Assembly: GCA_015061465.1 (NCBI GenBank)
Contig: SUWN01000007.1
Span: forward strand, 1 to 64,000
Direction: 5' to 3'
Origin: Treponema bryantii
GTDB lineage: Bacteria > Spirochaetota > Spirochaetia > Treponematales > Treponemataceae
DNA: 64,000 bases
The notes beneath the pieces are model-generated. The model had not been told where the DNA came from. It searched no databases and was given only the letters and a program-made list of their open reading frames with translations. Positions 57,806 through 64,000 of this stretch are shown here, piece after piece. A program made the position numbers and the translations under genes. The stretch's first letter is position 1, and each line of letters starts with the position of its first letter.

Positions 57806-58485
57806 TATTCACCTTCCTTAATGTCAACCCAAACGCCTGGGCCCATTGATGAACTAATAGATACAGATTGAACAAAACCTGCTGAAGAACCAGCTGGTTT
57901 TTTACGTCCAACTTCAGAAATAAGAGTTGAAATATTTTCTACAACTTTTTCTGTATCCATTGAACATTTACCAACAGCAATATGTACAACTCCACCTTTA
58001 TCAGCACGGAATTCTGTACGACCTTTTTTAAGTTCAGCAACAGCTTTACCTACATCTGGTGTAACTGTACCTGTTTTTGGGTTAGGCATAAGTCCTTTAC
58101 GACCAAGTACCATACCAAGACGACCTACATCTTTCATCATATCAGGTGTAGCAACACAAACATCAAAATCAAGCCATCCACCTTTTACTTTTTCGATATA
58201 TTCGTCAGAACCTGCATATGCAGCACCTGCATCAAGTGCTTCTTGAACTTTGTCTTCTTTACAGAAAACAAGAACTTTCTTTTCACCTCTAAACTGATTT
58301 GGGAATACTAATGTATCACGAACAGTTTGGTTTTTTTCAAGACGAAGTGAAACGTGAGCTTCTACAGTCTCATCGAATTTTGCAAACTTCATATCTTGAA
58401 CCATTTTACAAGCTGAAGCAACATCATATTTTTTTGTAAGATCATATTTTGCAGCAGCGTTTTTATAATTCTTTCCGTGTTTCAT
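57805..58485 (-). CDS. rplA: 50S ribosomal protein L1
   Basis: A 226-aa L1-stalk protein ([35 protein letters not shown]). L1 usually represses the rplK-rplA mRNA, and a structured leader lies upstream of rplK. Confidence 0.98.
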   Translation of the reverse strand: MKHGKNYKNAAAKYDLTKKYDVASACKMVQDMKFAKFDETVEAHVSLRLEKNQTVRDTLVFPNQFRGEKKVLVFCKEDKVQEALDAGAAYAGSDEYIEKVKGGWLDFDVCVATPDMMKDVGRLGMVLGRKGLMPNPKTGTVTPDVGKAVAELKKGRTEFRADKGGVVHIAVGKCSMDTEKVVENISTLISEVGRKKPAGSSAGFVQSVSISSSMGPGVWVDIKEGE

Positions 58486-58486
58486 A

Positions 58487-58918
58487 TTACTGCTCCACCT
58501 CTACACCCATACTGCGTGCAGTACCGGCAATGATTTTTTTAGCTGCTTCGATATCATTTGCATTAATATCTGGCATTTTTGTTTTTGCAATTTCTTCCAA
58601 ATCTTTTGCAGAAAGAGTTGCAACTTTGTCGCGAAGAGGATTTCCTGATCCTTTGTCTAATTTACATGCTTTCTTAATAAGAACTGCTGCTGGAGGAGTT
58701 TTAAGAATGAATGTATAAGATTTGTCTTGGTAAACTGTAATAACTACAGGAATTACAAGACCTTTCTCCATATTCTTTGTTCTATCATTGAATTCTTGAA
58801 CAAATTTTGGAGCTGAAACACCGTGAGGACCAAGAGCTGGACCGATTGGTGGGGCTGGAGTAGCTGCTCCTGCAGGACACTGCAATTTAATGACAGCTGA
58901 AACTTTTTTTGTAGCCAT
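58487..58918 (-). CDS. rplK: 50S ribosomal protein L11
   Basis: A 143-aa GTPase-centre protein ([20 protein letters not shown]). It ends one base before rplA starts. Confidence 0.99.
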   Translation of the reverse strand: MATKKVSAVIKLQCPAGAATPAPPIGPALGPHGVSAPKFVQEFNDRTKNMEKGLVIPVVITVYQDKSYTFILKTPPAAVLIKKACKLDKGSGNPLRDKVATLSAKDLEEIAKTKMPDINANDIEAAKKIIAGTARSMGVEVEQ

Positions 58919-59063
58919 TTTATTTCTCCCAAAATTGGTATGAAAGTATCATAAAGATATCTTTCTAACGAGACACCTATGTCCAACGGACTTGCGCCTC
59001 TCCCAAAAACAGGCAAAGAAATGTTCACACTTGGGATGCGAACCCTGTAATTGACACAATTAA
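58919..59063 (-). promoter_or_regulatory. Structured leader upstream of rplK
   Basis: This 145-bp gap, unusual in a tight operon, contains on the minus strand GTCC-GTT-GGAC flanked by paired segments (GAGAGGCGCAAG and GTCTC). It is a plausible L1 feedback site, not proven. Confidence 0.35.
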
Positions 59064-59621
59064 TTAAGCTTTTTCAACTTGTAAAAAGTTTACTTCAACA
59101 GGTGTAGGACGACCAAAAATCTGAACTTCAAGAGTAAGCTTTTCTTTTTCCAAGCTGATTTCTTTGATTGTACCAGTAAAAGATGCAAATGGTCCTTCTG
59201 TGATTTTAACTTGTTCACCTTCATTAAATGACTGGCGAATACGAGTTTGTTTTTCACCTTTAATAACACCAGATTTTAATAATAGATTTTTTGCTTCATC
59301 ATTTGAAATTGGAACAGGACGAACATTTGGATTTGTACCAACAAAACCAGTAACACCTTGAATTCTACGCAACTGTGAACAAGTTGATTTCCAATCTGTT
59401 TCTGGCAAATCCATTTCAAGCATAATATAACCTGGTAAAAATTTGTTATTACGAACTTTCTTTTTACCATCTTTGATTTCTACAACTTCTTCAACTGGAA
59501 CTTTTACATCAAGAACTACGTTAGGATCTATTTCTTTTGTTTCTAACAATGATTTGATTGAACGTTCAATTTTACCTTCATAACCAGTATATGTATGAAG
59601 AATATACCAACTTCTAGACAT
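59064..59621 (-). CDS. nusG: Transcription antitermination protein NusG
   Basis: A 185-aa protein with the NGN domain (SRSWYILHTYTGYEGKIE) that binds RNA polymerase and a C-terminal KOW domain (EGEQVKITEGPFASFTGTI-like). It follows secE by 12 bp. Confidence 0.98.
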   Translation of the reverse strand: MSRSWYILHTYTGYEGKIERSIKSLLETKEIDPNVVLDVKVPVEEVVEIKDGKKKVRNNKFLPGYIMLEMDLPETDWKSTCSQLRRIQGVTGFVGTNPNVRPVPISNDEAKNLLLKSGVIKGEKQTRIRQSFNEGEQVKITEGPFASFTGTIKEISLEKEKLTLEVQIFGRPTPVEVNFLQVEKA

Positions 59622-59633
59622 AAATCTTACGTC

Positions 59634-59816
59634 CTATTTCATTAACAAACGGAATAATTGAGTAAATGCTATATCAAGCACCCCAAGAACAACTGCAATA
59701 ATTACAGTAGAAATAAGAACAACTTTTATAGAAGAAATAACATCATCTTTTGTAGGCCAAACTACTTTCTTTAATTCTGCCTTACTTTCACGAAAAAACT
59801 GAACTATCTTTGCCAT
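59634..59816 (-). CDS. secE: Preprotein translocase subunit SecE
   Basis: A 60-aa short form with one membrane segment at the C-terminal half and the amphipathic ESKAELKKVVWPTKDDV motif before it. Partner of SecY (35279). Confidence 0.96.
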   Translation of the reverse strand: MAKIVQFFRESKAELKKVVWPTKDDVISSIKVVLISTVIIAVVLGVLDIAFTQLFRLLMK

Positions 59817-59840
59817 AAAATCATCCTTTAAAAAAAATAT

Positions 59841-59913
59841 CAGGGCAGGCAGGACTTGAACCCACGACAGGCGGTTTTGGAGACCGCTGCTCTACCAACT
59901 GAACTACTGCCCT
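59841..59913 (-). tRNA. tRNA-Trp (anticodon CCA)
   Basis: A 73-nt cloverleaf on the minus strand: acceptor AGGGCAG/CTGCCCT with discriminator G, anticodon stem GCGGT/ACCGC with loop CTCCAAA (anticodon CCA), and T loop GTTCAAG. The position before secE is common in bacteria. Confidence 0.97.
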
Positions 59914-59964
59914 ATTTATATAAAAACTGTTTTCACAGCTTAATATACTAATTAATATAATAAA

Positions 59965-60141
59965 TTATTTTGCTTTTGTCTCTTTGTGCATTGTATGTTT
60001 GCGATCAAATGGACAATATTTGCTTAATTCAAGTTTACCTTGAATATTTTTACGATTTTTGTATGTTGTATAATTTTTACGTTTACATTCTGTACATTGT
60101 AAAGCAATAATTTCTACAGCACCTTTTTTCTTGCTACCCAT
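59965..60141 (-). CDS. rpmG: 50S ribosomal protein L33, atypical zinc site
   Basis: A 58-aa protein found by direct translation, starting [20 protein letters not shown] and ending near [15 protein letters not shown]. Three of the four expected Cys are present, and the second pair CPxC reads CPFD here. It is co-transcribed with the flanking tRNA genes. Confidence 0.95.
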   Translation of the reverse strand: MGSKKKGAVEIIALQCTECKRKNYTTYKNRKNIQGKLELSKYCPFDRKHTMHKETKAK

Positions 60142-60176
60142 ATATATCTCCTAAATAAAATCAATCAAAATTAATA

Positions 60177-60249
60177 AGCCCCCGTGCAGGATCGAACTGC
60201 AGACCTTAACCTTACCATGGTTACGCTCTACCGACTGAGCTACAAGGGC
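60177..60249 (-). tRNA. tRNA-Thr (anticodon GGT)
   Basis: A 73-nt cloverleaf on the minus strand: acceptor GCCCTTG/CGGGGGC with two G-U pairs, discriminator T, anticodon stem TAACC/GGTTA, loop ATGGTAA (anticodon GGT). It is the first gene of the operon. Confidence 0.96.
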
Positions 60250-60296
60250 AAACAGTAATCTACACAAATTAACTTATTTAATACGTGCGTTCTAAG

Positions 60297-60325
60297 AATA
60301 TAATTTATGCTTAAAAATAAGTCAA
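60297..60325 (-). promoter_or_regulatory. Promoter of the tRNA-Thr/secE/nusG/rplKAJL/rpoBC operon
   Basis: On the minus strand TTGACT (60325-60320) and TATATT (60302-60297) are exactly 17 nt apart, about 48 nt before tRNA-Thr. This is one of the best promoter matches in the window. Confidence 0.7.
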
Positions 60326-60437
60326 TAAGATAAAGAAGAATTTTTGTATATTTGTTTAAAAAATTTCATTTTTTTCTATTTTTATAGTATATTTTTTATG
60401 ATAATATTTTTTTATATTTTATTTTTGGGAGTAAATT

Positions 60438-61304
60438 GTGAACATCGACTCTTTGGTAGATAGGATTTTGGATTCTTATGAAAAATACGGTTTAATCAAC
60501 AGGAATGATATTGAAAATTTCCCAAACAGACAAAACGTTGTTTCAGTTCTTCAGGATTTACAATCATTGATTTTGCCAGGTTTTAAAGCGGCAGAAGATA
60601 TTGAACCTTTAAATATTCGGTTTATAACTGGGCAAAAAGTTAATAATATCATTGCGAAACTAACGCGAGAAATTCAGAAATCGCTAATTTACACAATTTC
60701 TAAAGTAAAAGGAAATTCTGACAACATAGAAAATTCCCATTGTTTTAAACTTGCAGAAAGAACTTCCATCGCGTTGATAGAAGAAATACCAGAATTGCGT
60801 AGAAAAATTCAGTTGGACACAATTGCTGCATATAATGGAGACCCCGCTGCACATAGCAAAGAAGAAGTTATTCTTTCATACCCAGGATTAGAAGCGATTG
60901 TTATTCACAGAATTGCAAATTTCCTTTACAAAAACGGAATCCCCATCATCCCTCGTATTATGAGTGAACATGTTCACGGAAAAACTGGAATTGATATTCA
61001 TCCGGGCGCAACTATTGGAGAATCATTTTTTATTGACCACGGAACTGGAGTTGTAATTGGAGAGACTTGTGTGATTGGTAAAAATGTAAAAATTTATCAA
61101 GGCGTTACTCTTGGTGCGTTGAGCGTAAAAAAAGAACTTCAGGACAAAAAAAGACATCCTACAATAGAAGATAACGTTACAATTTATGCAGGTGCAACTA
61201 TTTTAGGTGGCGACACTGTTATTGGAAAAGGTTGTATTATTGGCGGAAATACGTGGGTAACTCAATCAGTTGAAGAAGGAACTGTCATTACACAACAAAA
61301 ATAG
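60438..61304 (+). CDS. cysE: Serine O-acetyltransferase
   Basis: Makes O-acetylserine for cysteine synthesis. The 288-aa protein has an N-terminal helical domain of about 140 residues and a left-handed beta-helix (HPGATIGESFFIDHGTGVVI; GETCVIGKNVKIYQGVTLGA) with the catalytic His in DHGTG. It starts with GTG at 60438, after GGGAG. The C-terminal tail is short. It is a single-gene unit. No T-run terminator was found on its own strand. Confidence 0.93.
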   Translation: MNIDSLVDRILDSYEKYGLINRNDIENFPNRQNVVSVLQDLQSLILPGFKAAEDIEPLNIRFITGQKVNNIIAKLTREIQKSLIYTISKVKGNSDNIENSHCFKLAERTSIALIEEIPELRRKIQLDTIAAYNGDPAAHSKEEVILSYPGLEAIVIHRIANFLYKNGIPIIPRIMSEHVHGKTGIDIHPGATIGESFFIDHGTGVVIGETCVIGKNVKIYQGVTLGALSVKKELQDKKRHPTIEDNVTIYAGATILGGDTVIGKGCIIGGNTWVTQSVEEGTVITQQK

Positions 61305-61335
61305 ATAGATTTCTGTAAAAAAGCACAGAAATAAC

Positions 61336-61374
61336 AAAAAAACAGAGCCTTGATAGAACACTACCAAGGCTCTG
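61336..61374 (-). terminator. Minus-strand terminator in the cysE-radA gap
   Basis: A 10-bp perfect stem (61343-61352 with 61365-61374) followed on the minus strand by seven T (61342-61336). Read on the plus strand there is no T-run, so it should not end cysE transcripts. Confidence 0.8.
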
Positions 61375-61426
61375 CCGTCCAGTAAACTGGACATCGGAGA
61401 GAGTTTATCAGCTTATTTACAAGCTA
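61336..61426 (-). ncRNA. Candidate small RNA between cysE and radA
   Basis: On the minus strand an extended -10 promoter leads, about 60 nt later, into a perfect terminator hairpin (CAGAGCCTTG/CAAGGCTCTG, 61343-61374, loop 12 nt) and seven T. No minus-strand gene lies upstream to need this terminator. Within the predicted transcript there are also AGCTT/AAGCT and GTCCAG-TAAA-CTGGAC hairpins. An unpaired CTCTCTCC stretch lies between them and could pair with Shine-Dalgarno sequences. I do not recognise a known RNA family. The start is estimated from the -10 box. Confidence 0.55.
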
Positions 61427-61432
61427 ATTGTG

Positions 61433-61462
61433 ATTATATCAGTAAACGCATATACTCGCCAA
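61433..61462 (-). promoter_or_regulatory. Extended -10 promoter for the candidate small RNA
   Basis: On the minus strand TTGGCG (61462-61457), 18 nt, then TGATATAAT with a perfect TATAAT at 61438-61433. Confidence 0.55.
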
Positions 61463-61523
61463 CGATTTTATAATCCCCTTTACAAAAGTTTTACAAAAAA
61501 AATAATTTTACGGGAGAAGTTTT

Positions 61524-62879
61524 ATGGCTAAAAAAAATGGTTCAATTTTATACAAATGTTCAAATTGTGGTTACACTCAGCCTAGATGGCTTGGGCGATG
61601 TCCAGAATGTAACGAATGGAATACTTTAGAAGAAATTATTATTGATAAAAACAACGTTTCTGCTAGTGGACGCGGAAATGAACAAGTAGAAAAATCAAAA
61701 CCATTAGAATTAAAAACTGTACAGGCACAAGAAAATTGCAGATTTTCAACAGGCATAGAAGAATTTGATAGAGTTTTGGGTGGCGGAGCTGAAAAACGGT
61801 CTGCAATTTTGCTTGGTGGCGAACCTGGAATTGGAAAATCCACACTTTTATTACAAACAGCACAAGGAATTGTTTCTAAATATGGTAAAGATTCTAAAGT
61901 TTTATACATAAGTGGGGAAGAATCTGCGGCACAAATAAAAGAAAGAGCAGAACGATTAAAAATCAACTGCGACAATATTCAACTTTTGTGTACATCCAGA
62001 TTAGAAGATTCTCTTGATGCGATGGATTCTATAAATCCGATTCTTGTAATTGTGGATTCAATTCAGACGATTTATTCTGTAAGTGCGGGTTTGATTCCGG
62101 GAACTATTAATCAACTAAAATATTGTGCAAATGAATTTATTTCGTGGGTAAAAGAAAGAGATTCTGTTTTAATAATGACTGCGCATGTTACAAAAGAAGG
62201 AACAATCGCCGGTCCAAAATCATTGGAACACATGGTTGATACAGTTATATCTTTTGAAAGAAATAATGATGATATTCGATTTTTGCACGCACAAAAAAAC
62301 AGATTTGGTGCGATAGATGAAATTGGAATTTTCAACATGACAGAAAAAGGACTTTTGCCAGTTTATGACACAGCTTCTTTATTTTTGACAAAACGCAAAG
62401 ATAAACAACCAAGTGGAGTTATTTGTACGCCGGTTTTTGAAGGAAGCAGAGTTTTTATGGTAGAAATTCAAGCGCTTACTGTTCAAGCAAAAGCTTCTTT
62501 ATCTAGAGTTTATAGTGAAAAAATCGACTCAGGAAGAATTAGCAGAATTGCAGCTGTTATAGAAAAAAGATGTGGATTAGTTTTTTCAGACCAAGACTTG
62601 TATATAAATGTTGCTGGTGGCATAAAACTTTCTGAAAGCTCCATTGATGCTGCAATAGCCGCTGCTTTATATTCTGCACGCACAGACATTCCTATTAAAT
62701 CAAATATTTGTGTTTTTGGTGAATTAAGTTTGGCCGGAGAAATTCGGGAAGTGAATAAATCTAAACAAAGAATCAAAGCTGCCAACAATTTAGGCTTCAC
62801 AAATATTTTGGCACCAAGTGAAGATTCGGGATGTATTCATGTAGAAAATATAAAAGATTTGGTAAAAAACGTGTTTTAA
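61524..62879 (+). CDS. radA: DNA repair protein RadA
   Basis: A 451-aa recombination helicase: zinc finger (CSNCGYTQPRWLGRCPEC), RecA-like domain with Walker A GGEPGIGKST and the RadA-specific KNRFG motif, and a Lon-protease-like C-terminal domain (AGGIKLSESSIDAAIAAAL). GGGAG precedes the ATG. The gene end overlaps the terminator of the convergent lipoprotein gene. Confidence 0.97.
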   Translation: MAKKNGSILYKCSNCGYTQPRWLGRCPECNEWNTLEEIIIDKNNVSASGRGNEQVEKSKPLELKTVQAQENCRFSTGIEEFDRVLGGGAEKRSAILLGGEPGIGKSTLLLQTAQGIVSKYGKDSKVLYISGEESAAQIKERAERLKINCDNIQLLCTSRLEDSLDAMDSINPILVIVDSIQTIYSVSAGLIPGTINQLKYCANEFISWVKERDSVLIMTAHVTKEGTIAGPKSLEHMVDTVISFERNNDDIRFLHAQKNRFGAIDEIGIFNMTEKGLLPVYDTASLFLTKRKDKQPSGVICTPVFEGSRVFMVEIQALTVQAKASLSRVYSEKIDSGRISRIAAVIEKRCGLVFSDQDLYINVAGGIKLSESSIDAAIAAALYSARTDIPIKSNICVFGELSLAGEIREVNKSKQRIKAANNLGFTNILAPSEDSGCIHVENIKDLVKNVF

Positions 62880-62936
62880 AAAAAAAGCGACGCAGGTAAA
62901 ACTAATGCATGGTAACAAAAGTTTAGACACCTGCGT
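62878..62936 (-). terminator. Terminator for the minus-strand lipoprotein gene
   Basis: ACGCAGGT (62890-62897) and ACCTGCGT (62929-62936) form a perfect 8-bp stem. On the minus strand CGC and a long T-run follow. It overlaps the radA stop codon. Confidence 0.7.
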
Positions 62937-62941
62937 TCTTC

Positions 62942-63349
62942 TTACTCTGTTTTATTTTCTGGGACTTTGATTCTGTTAAATTCATAGATTTTATTGTTTC
63001 CAAGAACTTTTATTTGTAAAGTATCCTTTTTTATATTGTATAAAACAACATCAACAAAACCATCTAATTCAGAACCTTTTAACGAAGCCCATTGTCCTTC
63101 AGGAGTTCCATATTCCAAATATTCCATTTTAATACCATTATTTGGAATTTCAGAGAATGTGTAAGTTCCTTTAAAAGCAACCACATCACTAGCATGTTTA
63201 TTTATAGAAATAAATTCTGTTTCTGTAAATTCCATGACTTTATCCAAACTTTCCCATACTCCAATCAACAATTCTTTTTGGGAACGAATGGAACAACCTG
63301 AAATAAGACAAATAAAAAAAATAAAAACTAAGTATAATCTTTTACTCAT
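62942..63349 (-). CDS. Small putative lipoprotein, lipocalin-like size
   Basis: A 135-aa protein with a signal peptide and lipobox ISGC (Cys19). The mature part is beta-rich (LIGVWESLDKVMEFTETEFI), as in small lipocalin-like domains, but the family is not certain. It lies 6 bp after the PEGA lipoprotein gene and probably in one operon. Confidence 0.75.
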   Translation of the reverse strand: MSKRLYLVFIFFICLISGCSIRSQKELLIGVWESLDKVMEFTETEFISINKHASDVVAFKGTYTFSEIPNNGIKMEYLEYGTPEGQWASLKGSELDGFVDVVLYNIKKDTLQIKVLGNNKIYEFNRIKVPENKTE

Positions 63350-63355
63350 TTATTT

Positions 63356-63703
63356 TTAGTTTTCTGGAGTAAGGATATAGTGTTGATTAGCTTTTGGTCC
63401 GTATACCCAAAGCAATGCTGGCCAGTTGAGTAAAAGACCAATAGCAAGGTTTCCACCTTTTAATTCTTTTGTAACACCAGTTCTAAGATCTTTGAATCCA
63501 TCTTTTTTGATAAGAACATCTGGATCTTCCCAAATTCCATTGCTGATTTTCATAGTAACAGGTGTTGTACCGATTAATTCTCCGTCTACAAATACTTCAG
63601 CACCTTCTTGATCAGCATGGAAAGTAACATTTGTACCAGAAATACAACTTGTGAATGCCATTACAACAAGCAATAGAATAGCAAAAATTTTTGCTTTTTT
63701 CAT
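63356..63703 (-). CDS. PEGA-domain lipoprotein
   Basis: At 115 aa it has a signal peptide ending FTSC (Cys20, relaxed lipobox) and one PEGA repeat (EGAEVFVDGELIGTTPVTMK). A hydrophobic GGNLAIGLLLNWPALLWVYG segment near the C-terminus may insert in the membrane. PEGA domains are thought to bind surface polysaccharide or peptidoglycan. The ATG at 63703 with AGAGG upstream is preferred to 63805, which would add 34 residues lying over the palindromic boxes. Confidence 0.82.
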   Translation of the reverse strand: MKKAKIFAILLLVVMAFTSCISGTNVTFHADQEGAEVFVDGELIGTTPVTMKISNGIWEDPDVLIKKDGFKDLRTGVTKELKGGNLAIGLLLNWPALLWVYGPKANQHYILTPEN

Positions 63704-63749
63704 AATAAAACCTCTTATAATTTTTTTTGAACAAAGCAACAAATTACAT

Positions 63750-63838
63750 ATGCAAATTTGCATTACATTTATTGCAACTGTCCATTTTGTAATTTTATCA
63801 GACATTTGTCATAAATACAACAAAATAAGACAGTTGTC
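63750..63838. promoter_or_regulatory. Palindromic operator-like boxes
   Basis: The divergent region holds a perfect 14-bp palindrome, ATGCAAATTTGCAT (63750-63763), two GACAnnTGTC palindromes (63801-63810 and 63829-63838), and CAACTGTC (63775-63782), an inverted copy of GACAGTTG at 63829. They lie between the PEGA lipoprotein gene and a putative HTH gene. Confidence 0.5.
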
Positions 63839-63854
63839 GTATTAAAATCATGAC

Positions 63855-64000
63855 ATGAATTTTTGGAAAGTTGTTATCGATGAATTAGAGTTTCAGAATA
63901 AAACTAGAAAATGGCTTGCTGCTGAAGCTTCATTTGATGTATCAACTATTGGAACAGGATTAAAAAGAGAAAGTATTCCTCAAGTAGATTTGGCATTAAG
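63855..64000 (+). CDS. Putative HTH regulator, 5' part only
   Basis: The frame runs off the window after about 48 residues. It reads MNFWKVVIDELEFQNKTRKW and continues with ASFDVSTIGTGLKRESIPQV, which fits an XRE-type helix-turn-helix at the N-terminus. No Shine-Dalgarno was seen, and TAAAAT lies 6 nt before the ATG. The palindromes just upstream suggest autoregulation. Identity is provisional because most of the gene is missing. Confidence 0.55.
   Translation, partial: MNFWKVVIDELEFQNKTRKWLAAEASFDVSTIGTGLKRESIPQVDLAL

Noticed and set aside
61343-61374. Hairpin after cysE as the cysE terminator
   Set aside because: There is no T-run after it on the plus strand. The T-run is on the minus strand, so it was assigned to the small RNA candidate.
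61336-61426. tracrRNA identity for the small RNA
   Set aside because: No CRISPR repeat, cas gene or anti-repeat pairing partner exists in the window.
1-64000. CRISPR arrays, insertion sequences, prophage genes, rRNA genes
   Set aside because: No regularly spaced repeats, transposase or integrase motifs, phage genes or rRNA sequences were found.

Overview
The window is AT-rich spirochaete DNA, most probably from a host-associated Treponema. Support comes from several lines. RpoB has Asn at the position equivalent to E. coli Ser531, a natural rifampicin-resistance residue known in spirochaetes. The ribosomal locus has no fusA between rpsG and tuf and no adk, map or infA between secY and rpmJ. 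A PilZ protein with a long N-terminal part is present, and several lipoproteins have relaxed lipoboxes. The species cannot be named from the sequence alone.

Region 1 (1-31.6 kb) is a mixed accessory and metabolic region. It holds an orphan lipoprotein, a MetH-type methionine synthase without an activation domain, YbaK, and a LacI-like sensor fused to a GGDEF diguanylate cyclase. It also holds a cellobiose/mannobiose 2-epimerase, a Gld-type ABC system in an operon with pth, an orphan PTS IIC-like permease, and a lipoprotein with a duplicated domain. Next come MetY, a trehalase-like glycosidase-ppx-ppk operon, an M13 peptidase lipoprotein, a MerR-like regulator, a GH130 phosphorylase, TcdA, a FecR-domain protein, and a PilZ-TPR pair. 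The epimerase (6920) and the GH130 phosphorylase (26191) are successive steps in intracellular beta-mannan disaccharide use. Although 19 kb apart, they share an identical 17-bp upstream motif.

Region 2 (31.7-60.3 kb, all minus strand) is one nearly continuous translation and transcription locus. In transcription order it is tRNA-Thr, rpmG, tRNA-Trp, secE, nusG, rplK, rplA, rplJ, rplL, rpoB, rpoC (terminator); rpsL, rpsG (terminator); tuf, then the S10, spc and alpha operons from rpsJ to rplQ, ending with a small zinc-ribbon protein and a 28-bp stem-loop terminator. Intercistronic hairpins lie at points where ribosomal-protein feedback or attenuation would be expected.

Region 3 (60.3-64 kb) carries cysE and radA on the plus strand, two small lipoproteins on the minus strand, and the start of a putative HTH regulator preceded by palindromic boxes. 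Between cysE and radA, on the minus strand, there is a good extended -10 promoter followed about 60 bp later by a perfect 10-bp hairpin with seven U residues. This is a strong candidate for an undescribed small RNA of about 90 nt.

Another cross-cutting pattern is that ybaK, the GGDEF gene, the PilZ gene and the FecR gene lack a Shine-Dalgarno sequence and have a promoter -10 box 6-12 nt before the ATG, which suggests leaderless transcripts. Two of the four belong to c-di-GMP signalling. No CRISPR array, insertion sequence, prophage or rRNA gene was seen.
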